Assembly (NCBI RefSeq): GCF_007197995.1
Contig: NZ_VKKH01000007.1
Span: forward strand, 310,001 to 374,000
Direction: 5' to 3'
DNA: 64,000 nt
DNA from: Aliiglaciecola sp. M165
GTDB lineage: Bacteria; Pseudomonadota; Gammaproteobacteria; Enterobacterales; Alteromonadaceae
Under the pieces are notes generated by a model. It made no database searches and was not told the DNA's origin. It worked only from the letters and a program-made list of their open reading frames with translations. Shown piece after piece: positions 52,071 to 60,265 of this stretch; positions within the stretch are counted from its first letter, which is position 1, and the number at the start of each line of letters is the position of its first letter. The translations under genes and the position numbers were made by a program.

Positions 52071-52961
52071 CTACCCTTTTGGTCTAAGATTCTCAATGAC
52101 CTTCGTATCCACCCAGTAACTTTTACCTACCCAATTGCGGCTGCCGTTTTCTTTCACCTGCCACTCTCCCCTAGAAAAGAATAGATATTTTCCATCATGT
52201 GTCACTCGTGGGGAGCTTTCTTGCATGTCTGAATTAATTGCTGAACCCATGTTTATTGCAGGAAGCCAAGCACCATCTTTGCCTCTAAAACTGATATAAA
52301 TATCCGATTTGCCAAAGCCTCCTTCTCTTTGCACATCCCACATTAAATAGGATTCGTCAGGCGCGATGTAAGGGTGAGCAATCCATTCACCTTGATTGAT
52401 GTCGCTATTCAATTTAACTGGGCTTTCATATTCGCCGTTTAGCAGACGGGAATAACCAAGATTGCCACGGCCGTTGTCCTCTTTTTTGTAAAAAGGAAAG
52501 TAATAGGTGCCTTTTGATGAAAGCGAAATACCATGTCCCTGCTCTTTTAAAAATACGCCTTGATTTTTAGGCTCTGACCAACCTGCATCAGTTCGTTCTC
52601 TGACCCATTTTCCGCCAAACATCATGTTGCCATCACCAGTAAATTGCGGCCACCTTATGTCGGTCTCTGTTTCTTCGCCCCACTTATCGTTTTCGTAACG
52701 AATAACAAAAAATGTTCGGTTTACATATTTGCCATTTTTTCGGGAGAAATAAAACTCCTTCATATCTGGGGAAAACGAACCACCTTCAAATCGTCCATCT
52801 GGCGATACGATTTTGGGGTCAAATAGTTTGGGCATTAATCCTGGCGGTTCTTCGCCAAAATAGTCCCCGTGTGAAGTTAAAGTATTGTTTTTGCTAACAC
52901 TGTTACAGCCTGTGATGAAAACAGAGAATAGCAAAGTGATGAGTACACAAACAGGTTTCAT
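52071..52961 (-). CDS. PD40 beta-propeller lipoprotein
   Basis: 296 residues with a lipoprotein signal (VFITGC, Cys19) and WD40-like PD40 repeats: FSPDMKEFYFSRKN, FTGDGNMMFGG, LSSKGTYYFPF, IAPDESYLMWD and VTHDGKYLFFSRG. These form a beta-propeller like that of TolB. It is probably periplasmic and outer-membrane attached; the binding partner is unknown. Confidence 0.75.
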   Translation of the reverse strand: MKPVCVLITLLFSVFITGCNSVSKNNTLTSHGDYFGEEPPGLMPKLFDPKIVSPDGRFEGGSFSPDMKEFYFSRKNGKYVNRTFFVIRYENDKWGEETETDIRWPQFTGDGNMMFGGKWVRERTDAGWSEPKNQGVFLKEQGHGISLSSKGTYYFPFYKKEDNGRGNLGYSRLLNGEYESPVKLNSDINQGEWIAHPYIAPDESYLMWDVQREGGFGKSDIYISFRGKDGAWLPAINMGSAINSDMQESSPRVTHDGKYLFFSRGEWQVKENGSRNWVGKSYWVDTKVIENLRPKG

Positions 52962-53202
52962 TGCCTTTCCTTTTTAAATTCAGATAGTTATCCAACGTTG
53001 CGCATTTTTAGATTGAACAAGCTAATACTTTATCTGAAACGTTATATGTACTTCTGACGCCCTAATGATTTTTAGATGATTTTATTCTGACAACGAAAAT
53101 CTTTAATTTGCCTTATTGTGTTTTTGCCTTCTAGAACACCCCTCATTCAAGCAATTTTTATTTTCGCCGATAACTCTCTTGAGGATAGAGAGGACAATGA
53201 TA

Positions 53203-53664
53203 ATGAAATTCTTGGAAACCATTTCAATACCCAAATTGGTCAATACAATGAGTTTGTTAGGCGCCGTGGTACTTGGTTTGACGGCCTGCAACAAAGTCCT
53301 TTCTTTGAATATCGTTCGCTATGCTGACAAAGCCACCTATTTGGTCGATGAAAAAGCATTAAAAACCGTGGATCGTACTTTTTACGGGGCATTCCGTTTA
53401 GGAGAATGGCGCTATAAAGGGGTTAATGCCAACATTGGAGAGGTAAACGTTTATATTCAAATTCCACAAGCTTTGAATATGAACGATGATGTACAAGAGC
53501 GCTATTTACAACAAGTTATTTGCCCCCGTGGTGATAATTTGGAAATGTGGCATCAACTGCGCCAGGTAGATTTAAATATTCATATATACACACATAGTAA
53601 AAACCGTTCTGTCTCTGCTGTATGCTTGAATCCACTCAAAGCAGAAGCATTTTCTCAAGCTTAA
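53203..53664 (+). CDS. Hypothetical lipoprotein
   Basis: About 153 residues with a lipoprotein signal (LLGAVVLGLTAC). The mature part is mixed alpha/beta with two further Cys (in QVICPRG and SAVCLNP). Start ATG 53203 has GAGAGGA 8 nt upstream; ATG 53197 is too close and the frame open to 53116 is unlikely. No family recognised. Confidence 0.6.
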   Translation: MKFLETISIPKLVNTMSLLGAVVLGLTACNKVLSLNIVRYADKATYLVDEKALKTVDRTFYGAFRLGEWRYKGVNANIGEVNVYIQIPQALNMNDDVQERYLQQVICPRGDNLEMWHQLRQVDLNIHIYTHSKNRSVSAVCLNPLKAEAFSQA

Positions 53665-53743
53665 TCCTCAGTAAGGTTCAATTCAGTTATAGTTCAGATT
53701 GTTTCCCCTACCATGTGATCACACATTGAGAAGGAGAAACATC

Positions 53744-54259
53744 ATGTTTAATATCAAAACCCTTAGTATTGCAGGATTTGCATTGGCCCTTTCTAGCGGT
53801 TCTGCGTTTGCTGATACTTACTATGATTACGCCAGAGTGATCAAAGCCAAGCCTGTATATCATTATGTCACGGTGTCTCAACCTGTAGAACAATGTTACC
53901 CAGTTAAAAAACGCCGTTATCTTAAAGGACATCATGGTGATCGCACTGGTTCAACGGTTGCTGGCGCTGTTTTAGGTGGCGTAATCGGTAACGTGATTGG
54001 GGACAACCGTGAAAGCACAGTGGCCGGTGCTATCATTGGTGGCGCATTAGGGCACACTAGCTCACACAAGCGCTATCATTCAACCCGAGTGGTTGAGCAT
54101 TGTGATACCGTCTATGAAAAAACCCGAAAAGTCCGAGAGATAAAAGGTTACAAAGTTAAATATCGTTATCAGGGAGAAAAGTATAAAACCTTTATGCGTC
54201 AACATCCTGGTGACAAAATCAAAGTACGTGTTAGAGTTTCCCCTGTGGGTTACGATTAA
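53744..54259 (+). CDS. Glycine-zipper 2TM-domain envelope protein
   Basis: 171 residues with a signal peptide (MFNIKTLSIAGFALALSSGSAFA) and a glycine-zipper region GSTVAGAVLGGVIGNVIGDN (about 67-86) and ESTVAGAIIGGALGH, as in the 17-kDa antigen/SlyB-like family. AAGGAGA precedes the ATG. It is likely an envelope stress protein. It lies upstream of a PepSY protein and a PhoP/PhoQ-like pair, which may regulate it. Confidence 0.8.
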   Translation: MFNIKTLSIAGFALALSSGSAFADTYYDYARVIKAKPVYHYVTVSQPVEQCYPVKKRRYLKGHHGDRTGSTVAGAVLGGVIGNVIGDNRESTVAGAIIGGALGHTSSHKRYHSTRVVEHCDTVYEKTRKVREIKGYKVKYRYQGEKYKTFMRQHPGDKIKVRVRVSPVGYD

Positions 54260-54290
54260 CCCGTACGAATGCAAACGCCAAATTTAGGAA

Positions 54291-54587
54291 ATGACTTTGA
54301 TTAAGCAGTCAAAATTAAGATTCATGTCATTCTTGCAAACTTTATTGTTAACGGTGGCGCTGCTTTTTGCAGCCCCATCGATGGCGCAAGACCAACGTGG
54401 ACAAAACATTAATAAAGCCCAAGCTGTTCAAAAAGCTCAACAGGCAGTAAGTGGCCGGGTGCTGCGCGTCGATCAGAGTCAAAATACGTACCGGGTTAAG
54501 GTACTGCAAAAATCAGGAAGAGTGGTTACTGTGGACGTGGATAAACGCACGGGGCGAGTTACCAAACAAAGGAGTCGAAACAAGTAA
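54291..54587 (+). CDS. Secreted PepSY-domain protein
   Basis: A 98-residue protein with a signal peptide (MSFLQTLLLTVALLFAAPSMAQ from residue 12) and one PepSY-like domain (NKAQAVQKAQQAVSGRVLRV, RVVTVDVDKRTGRVTKQ). PepSY proteins modulate peptidases or sensor kinases in the periplasm. The start is uncertain (ATG 54291, TTG 54297 or ATG 54324). It overlaps the response-regulator ATG by 1 nt, so it belongs to the two-component operon. Confidence 0.8.
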   Translation: MTLIKQSKLRFMSFLQTLLLTVALLFAAPSMAQDQRGQNINKAQAVQKAQQAVSGRVLRVDQSQNTYRVKVLQKSGRVVTVDVDKRTGRVTKQRSRNK

Positions 54588-55261
54588 TGCGTATTTTGCT
54601 CGTCGAAGATGACAGCAGGCTTCTCACTCAGCTTGATCAGCTGCTTCAAACTAATGGATACAGTGTAGATTTGGCCGATGATGGTGAAAAAGCCAGCTTT
54701 TTGATTCAAGAATATCCTTATGATTTAGCGATTGTGGATATCGGTTTACCGATCATTGACGGTTTTGAAGTCATTAAAACTGCCCGCAAAAACAACATTG
54801 CTTGCCCAATATTAATTCTCACCGCACGGGATCGTTGGCAAGAAAAAGTCGAAGGATTGGATGCAGGCGCTGACGACTATTTAACCAAACCATTTCATAA
54901 TGAAGAATTACTGGCAAGAGTCAAAGCGCTCATACGCCGTTCTTCGGGTCAAGCTAACCCGGTTATTGAAAAAGGTCCAATTAGTTTGGATACCACGGCT
55001 GAAGAAGTGTCCGTAAATGGAGAATATCTTGAACTCACTGCCTACGAGTACAAGGTATTGGAGTACTTATTGCACAACCCGCAAAAAATCGTTTCGAAAA
55101 CCGAATTAACTGAGCACATCTACGATCAGGACTTTGACCTAGACAGTAACGTCATTGAAGTGTTTGTTGGTCGTTTACGTAAGAAACTTGACCCTGATGG
55201 CAGCTATAAACCTATCGAAACCTTGCGTGGCCGTGGATACCGCATTAATCGCGACCTATGA
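54587..55261 (+). CDS. OmpR/PhoP-type response regulator
   Basis: 224 residues: receiver domain with the acidic pocket EDD (7-9), phosphoacceptor Asp51 (AIVDIGLP) and Lys in LTKPF near 100, followed by a winged-helix DNA-binding domain (ELTAYEYKVLEYLL, VEVFVGRLRKKL-type helix and RGRGYRI). Closest in pattern to PhoP. Overlaps the sensor-kinase start by 4 nt. Confidence 0.93.
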   Translation: MRILLVEDDSRLLTQLDQLLQTNGYSVDLADDGEKASFLIQEYPYDLAIVDIGLPIIDGFEVIKTARKNNIACPILILTARDRWQEKVEGLDAGADDYLTKPFHNEELLARVKALIRRSSGQANPVIEKGPISLDTTAEEVSVNGEYLELTAYEYKVLEYLLHNPQKIVSKTELTEHIYDQDFDLDSNVIEVFVGRLRKKLDPDGSYKPIETLRGRGYRINRDL

Positions 55262-56583
55262 TAAAACTCTCATTACGTCTTCGTAGTTTTATCGCAGCGC
55301 TTTTTGCACTGCTATTTTTTATTCCGCTTACAGCGATCACATTGGAAAAAGGCTTCACAGACAGTTTGACCCAATCCATGTTGGAGCAGCTTCGCGTGCA
55401 AAGCTTAACGCTAATATCTGAATTTGAGATGCGTGAAGGCAAACCCGACATGCCGGAACAATTGTTTAATGACAAACTAAATATTCCTGGCTCAGGCTTG
55501 TATGCATTTATTAAATTAGACAACAAAATCGTTTGGCAAAGCCTGTCCACATTAAACTGGTTGGAACAACCTTTTTTGAACGAACCCAATGTGGGAGAAG
55601 AGGTATTCATCCCCAATTTTAACGTGGTGTCGGATTATTTTATGTTTGCCTATACAGCTGAATTTGACACTTTAGAGGATTTCGTCCCAGTTAGCTTCTT
55701 TATCGTGCAAGATAAACGCATGTTCGAGAAAGAACGACAAACATTCGCAACCACACTGTGGAATTGGTTAGGGTTAGTGGCAGTATTCTTGTTGATTGTA
55801 TTGATCATTAGCTTGCACATGGCTTTGAGTCCAATAAATACCTTGATCACACAGATTAAACAAGCCGAAAAAGGCGAAATTGAACGCTTGGATCAGCCCT
55901 ACCCGCCAGAGCTAGAAAAACTCAAAAACAGCATTAACCATTTGTTAGATACCGAAGCACAACAACGAAGCCGCTATAAAAACAGTCTGAGTGATCTAGC
56001 ACATAGTCTAAAAACCCCTTTAGCTGTGTTATCCGGCAATCAAGCTTTACCCAACTCAGCGCAAGAACCATTGAATCAAATCGATAGCATTATTCAACGC
56101 CAACTTAAACGAGCGGTAGCGGGTTCAGGTAGTGGTTGGGAACAAGCTGAACCTGTTCTCCCCACTGCAGAAAAGCTCCAGTCTGCAATGACGAAAGTGC
56201 ATGCTGATAAGGCACTTGATGTCGCACTAGAGATCGAACAAAACAGTGCGTTTAAAGGAGACAAAACCGACCTAATGGAGATTTTAGGTAATCTGATGGA
56301 TAACGCCTGTAAAGCGGCTAGACATCGGGTAGTTGTGACGGCTTCAATGCCAAGACAGGATTGTTTATCCATTTGTGTTGAAGATGACGGACCTGGCATA
56401 GCAAAAGAGCATCGAGAAGCTTTGTTACACCGAGGAAAGCGCCTTGATAGCTACAAAGAAGGTCAAGGAATTGGTCTGGCAATCGTGGCTGACTTGGTAG
56501 AAGCCTACCATGGCAAAATGGAAATTAGTGATTCGGAATTGGGCGGTGCACGAATTACTCTGACTTTTAAAACTATCGTCTAG
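55258..56583 (+). CDS. PhoQ-like sensor histidine kinase
   Basis: 441 residues with two transmembrane helices (about 9-28 and 170-190) around a periplasmic sensor of about 140 residues that is acidic (EFDTLEDF), a HAMP-like linker, the H-box SDLAHSLKTPLAVL (His249) and a HATPase domain (NLMDNACKAA, EDDGPGIA, GQGIGLAIV). The pattern fits PhoQ. It pairs with the preceding regulator; the signal is not readable. Confidence 0.9.
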   Translation: MIKLSLRLRSFIAALFALLFFIPLTAITLEKGFTDSLTQSMLEQLRVQSLTLISEFEMREGKPDMPEQLFNDKLNIPGSGLYAFIKLDNKIVWQSLSTLNWLEQPFLNEPNVGEEVFIPNFNVVSDYFMFAYTAEFDTLEDFVPVSFFIVQDKRMFEKERQTFATTLWNWLGLVAVFLLIVLIISLHMALSPINTLITQIKQAEKGEIERLDQPYPPELEKLKNSINHLLDTEAQQRSRYKNSLSDLAHSLKTPLAVLSGNQALPNSAQEPLNQIDSIIQRQLKRAVAGSGSGWEQAEPVLPTAEKLQSAMTKVHADKALDVALEIEQNSAFKGDKTDLMEILGNLMDNACKAARHRVVVTASMPRQDCLSICVEDDGPGIAKEHREALLHRGKRLDSYKEGQGIGLAIVADLVEAYHGKMEISDSELGGARITLTFKTIV

Positions 56584-56624
56584 TTAGACACTTTCCTTGC
56601 AGCGGATCAAAATTGAAGTGAGGC

Positions 56625-56696
56625 TTAATGACTCTTTATGGGGTTAATGACTCTTTATGGGGTTGATGACTCTTTATGGGTTGATGACTCTGCCCG
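56625..56696 (+). repeat. Short tandem repeat, 19-bp unit
   Basis: TTAATGACTCTTTATGGGG at 56625 and 56644, a variant TTGATGACTCTTTATGGG at 56663, and a partial fourth copy at 56681. It lies between the kinase gene and htpX, with no coding role seen. Confidence 0.85.
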
Positions 56697-56762
56697 ATGC
56701 TTTAAGCCTAACTTCACACCGTAAGAATCAATCAACCACCTATTCTCTATCCAATTAGGCGC

Positions 56763-57638
56763 TTAACTTCGATTTTGTAGCGCCGCGATTCTCTCTTCTA
56801 ATGGCGGATGGCTGGCAAAAAGTTTATGGATTTTACCGGCATTAATTGCAAAAGCCGCCATTTCATCAGGCATATCTGCTGTTCCTTGGAAAGATCTGAG
56901 TTTTGCCAGCGCTGCGACCATATTGTTGCGTCCTGCGAGTTTGGCGCCTCCAGCATCAGCGCGAAATTCTCGGTATCGAGAAAACCACATGACAAGCATC
57001 ATAGCTAAGAACCCTAAGATGATTTCTGCAATGATAGACACTATCCAGAACGCGGGACCATGCCCTCTTTCGACTTTAAATACGACCCTGTCGACAACGT
57101 GCCCTATGACGCGAGATAAAAATACAACAAAAGTATTCACAACACCCTGCACTAAAGTCATTGTCACCATATCGCCATTTGCGACGTGACTAACCTCGTG
57201 GGCAAGCACTGCTTCAACTTCTTGTTTATTCATGTATTCCAACAACCCGGTGCTTACAGCTACGAGAGCATTGTTTTTATTCCAACCCGTTGCAAACGCA
57301 TTTGGCGAAGGACTATTAAAAATACCCACTTCCGGCATGCCAATGCCTGCCATCTCAGATTGCCTTCTTACCGTGTCCACCAGCCAGCGTTCCGTGGGAT
57401 TTGTTGCAGCTTCAATGACATGGACACCCATTGAGCGTTTTGCCATGAACTTAGAAATAAACAACGAGATAAAAGCACCGGCAAACCCGATCACTGTTGA
57501 ATAAATCAGTAGCGCCTGCAAATCCAAATCAACACCATTTTGTGCCAATAAGCCTTGAAAGCCGAACAAACTGAACGTCAAACTTAACAACGCAATAATC
57601 GCAATATTGGTTCCGAGAAAAAGAGCAATTCTTAGCAT
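56763..57638 (-). CDS. htpX: Membrane zinc protease HtpX
   Basis: 291 residues; degrades misfolded membrane proteins together with FtsH. Two N-terminal helices (about 4-30 and 43-62), the zinc motif HEVSH (His147, Glu148, His151), two more helices (about 157-180 and 196-217) and the third-ligand motif SRYREFRADAGG (Glu224). Length and motifs are normal. Confidence 0.96.
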   Translation of the reverse strand: MLRIALFLGTNIAIIALLSLTFSLFGFQGLLAQNGVDLDLQALLIYSTVIGFAGAFISLFISKFMAKRSMGVHVIEAATNPTERWLVDTVRRQSEMAGIGMPEVGIFNSPSPNAFATGWNKNNALVAVSTGLLEYMNKQEVEAVLAHEVSHVANGDMVTMTLVQGVVNTFVVFLSRVIGHVVDRVVFKVERGHGPAFWIVSIIAEIILGFLAMMLVMWFSRYREFRADAGGAKLAGRNNMVAALAKLRSFQGTADMPDEMAAFAINAGKIHKLFASHPPLEERIAALQNRS

Positions 57639-57747
57639 TTACATTCTCCAATCACATTCATATGACTTGTATATGCTACTGATCTAAGTCTTTCACAAGA
57701 TCACCACCTTGAAAATATTTTGTCGTAGACCAAAAGCCTAACGTTCG

Positions 57748-58812
57748 TTATTCACTTTGTTCTTTGCTTTGCTCTACTTCTTGAGGCACATCCTCACTAT
57801 CAAGCAGCAGCGCTATCCACCTTGTATCCTGATTGGATTCCAAGGCAATTTTAACAATCATGGTCAATGGCACCGACAACAACATACCTACGGTGCCCAA
57901 TAGCCAGCCCCAAAACACCAAGGATAAAAACACCACCAGCGTTGAAAGCCCTAACCCTCTGCCCATAAACTTTGGTTCGACAACGTTGCCCATAACTGTA
58001 TTACTAACCACGTACCCTAATGCAGTCAGGCCAGCCACCGCTGGGCCAAGTTGCACCAACGCCATAAGCACGGCTGGAACAGCTGCGATAATCGAGCCAA
58101 TATTGGGAATGTAATTAAGCAAAAATGCCAGCACGGCCCACAACATAAAGTGGTCGACGCCTAGAAAATACAACCAAACGCCGATAACAAAGCCGGTAGC
58201 AATGCTGACCAGCGTTTTGATCACCAAATAGTTTTTAACGGAGATCAAAAACTTGTCGATTTGCTGAATTTTCATGGACGGATCATCCAAGGCTATATGG
58301 ATCTTTTTCGGAACAGATTCTGCCTCAAATAACATGAATACCACGGTTAGCAAGATCAATAAAAAGTTTGTCAGCACCCCGCCCAAACTTGTGAGCAAGT
58401 TGGTCGCCATGTTCATCGCTACGGCCGGGTCAAAGTAGGACACCAATAATTCTGTGTTTATTTCTAAATTAAACAATGCCTCTAAACGGGTTGTAATCCA
58501 CAGCAATTCTCCACTAAGCTGTTGTTTGTAGACAGGTAAATTTTGTCGAAACTCGGCCATTGAATTGCCAACAAGGCCTGCGAGCATGAATCCAAAAACG
58601 ACAATTATCAGTATTACTGATATGACCGATAGCCAGCGAGGGACTTTGTATCGACTTGCCCAGTTGATTACCGGATTGCAAGCCATAGCGATAAAGACAG
58701 ATAACAAAAAAGGAACAACAATCGTACTAGCCGCTTTAATGCCGGCAAGAACAACAACGATACTAGCGCTGACAAGTAGTGCCTTGACAGCGGTGGGCGA
58801 TTTAATTTCCAT
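57748..58812 (-). CDS. AI-2E family transporter (YdiK/PerM-like permease)
   Basis: 354 residues with about eight transmembrane helices and the family motifs PRWLSVISVILI, LLNYIPNIGSIIAAVPAVLMAL near 238-260 and FLSLVFWGWLLGTVGMLLSVPL near 299. Despite the family name most members are not proven AI-2 exporters; some are ion antiporters. The C-terminus is acidic. Confidence 0.9.
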   Translation of the reverse strand: MEIKSPTAVKALLVSASIVVVLAGIKAASTIVVPFLLSVFIAMACNPVINWASRYKVPRWLSVISVILIIVVFGFMLAGLVGNSMAEFRQNLPVYKQQLSGELLWITTRLEALFNLEINTELLVSYFDPAVAMNMATNLLTSLGGVLTNFLLILLTVVFMLFEAESVPKKIHIALDDPSMKIQQIDKFLISVKNYLVIKTLVSIATGFVIGVWLYFLGVDHFMLWAVLAFLLNYIPNIGSIIAAVPAVLMALVQLGPAVAGLTALGYVVSNTVMGNVVEPKFMGRGLGLSTLVVFLSLVFWGWLLGTVGMLLSVPLTMIVKIALESNQDTRWIALLLDSEDVPQEVEQSKEQSE

Positions 58813-58941
58813 TTAGGCTCACAAAATAATACAAACAACGTTTAGCACACGCTATCAGAATACCGGTGCAATGCAAATATTCAGATTGGTGTACTAACGT
58901 TTTTTGTAGCAACACCAAAACAATAAAGGAAACATCAATAC

Positions 58942-59307
58942 ATGAAGCTGAACCCAGCCACTATCAGAATTAAAAACCTTCGACTTCGAACCTATATCGG
59001 TATCAACGAGGACGAAATTCTCAACAAGCAAGATGTAGTGATCAACGTAAAAATTCATTACGACGCCGAGCAAGCAACCGATTCTGATGACATGAGCGAC
59101 GCGCTGAATTACAAAACGATCACCAAGCGCATAATTAAGCTAGTCGAAGATAATCGTTTTTCATTGCTTGAAAAACTTACCTCAGATGTACTCGAAATTG
59201 CAGCAGAACATGCCTGGGTAACCTATGCTGAAGCAGAGGTAGACAAACCTCATGCATTGCGATTCTCAGACTCAGTGTCGCTGTGTCTATCTTGCACTAA
59301 AGGGTAA
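58942..59307 (+). CDS. folX: Dihydroneopterin triphosphate 2'-epimerase
   Basis: A 121-residue T-fold enzyme: [18 protein letters not shown] near 8-25, [38 protein letters not shown] and [16 protein letters not shown]. The length and the next gene yfcH (as in E. coli) favour FolX over the paralogue FolB (dihydroneopterin aldolase). Confidence 0.85.
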   Translation: MKLNPATIRIKNLRLRTYIGINEDEILNKQDVVINVKIHYDAEQATDSDDMSDALNYKTITKRIIKLVEDNRFSLLEKLTSDVLEIAAEHAWVTYAEAEVDKPHALRFSDSVSLCLSCTKG

Positions 59308-59316
59308 TAACACAAA

Positions 59317-60216
59317 ATGGCTAAATATTTGGTGACGGGCGGTACAGGTCTAATTGGGCGAGCACTTGTCGACAAGCTCTTGGCGGCCAATCAAGAAGTC
59401 ACCGTGCTCACACGCTCTGTGCGTATGGCAAAAAAGACCTTGCCCGATAAAGTGACATTACTGGAGTCTCTTAACGTCTTAAAATCGCTCGACGCCTTTG
59501 ACGCCGTGATCAACCTTTGCGGCGAGCCTATTGTGGATAAACGTTGGACAAAAGCGCAAAAGCGCGTGATCCAATCTAGTCGTTGGGATGTCACACAAAA
59601 ACTTACGAATCTGTTTAAGTCTGGCAAACAACCGCCAAAAACCTTTATTAGCGGTTCTGCGATTGGCTATTACGGTCGTCAAGGTGATCAAGCAATTACT
59701 GAAGATTATTCCCAAGTGCACGATGAATTTAGTCATCATCTGTGTAAAAAATGGGAAGACATTGCACTGTCAGCAACACATTTAACCCGCGTATGCGTGT
59801 TGAGAACAGGGATCGTGTTGTCAGATTCTGGTGGCGCGTTAAGCAAAATGACCCTGCCATTTAAATTAGGGCTAGGTGGGCCTATCGGTGATGGGAAACA
59901 TTATATGTCGTGGATCCATATCGACGATATGGTCAACGGCATACTGTTTTTATTGAACAATCCAGAGTCGTCTGGCATCTACAATTTTACTGCACCGCAC
60001 CCTGTTACCAATAAAGTTTTTTCAAAAGCCTTGGCCGGTGCAGTGAATAGACCCTGTATTCTGTTCACCCCTAAGGTCGCACTTAAAATCGCAATGGGAG
60101 AAATGGCAGATTTATTAATTTACGGACAAAACGTCATTCCTGCCCACTTGTCCGAAGATGGCTTTACATTTTCCTATCCGCACGTTCAGCAAGCACTAGA
60201 TACATTGGAGTTATAA
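59317..60216 (+). CDS. yfcH: TIGR01777-family NAD(P)-binding epimerase-like protein
   Basis: A 299-residue extended short-chain dehydrogenase: VTGGTGLIGRALVDKLL near 5-21, NLCGEPIVDKRW near 69-80, SGSAIGYYG near 109, RTGIVLSDSGGAL near 165 and MSWIHIDDMV near 206. The biochemical role is not known. It is 9 bp after folX and likely cotranscribed. Confidence 0.9.
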   Translation: MAKYLVTGGTGLIGRALVDKLLAANQEVTVLTRSVRMAKKTLPDKVTLLESLNVLKSLDAFDAVINLCGEPIVDKRWTKAQKRVIQSSRWDVTQKLTNLFKSGKQPPKTFISGSAIGYYGRQGDQAITEDYSQVHDEFSHHLCKKWEDIALSATHLTRVCVLRTGIVLSDSGGALSKMTLPFKLGLGGPIGDGKHYMSWIHIDDMVNGILFLLNNPESSGIYNFTAPHPVTNKVFSKALAGAVNRPCILFTPKVALKIAMGEMADLLIYGQNVIPAHLSEDGFTFSYPHVQQALDTLEL

Positions 60217-60265
60217 AGCGAGCGCGCTGACTTACCCAACGCGCCCCCTTTTGGTCGTCAATGGC

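Noticed and set aside
56625-56696. Possible CRISPR remnant
   Set aside because: Units abut directly with no spacers and the repeat is only 19 bp.
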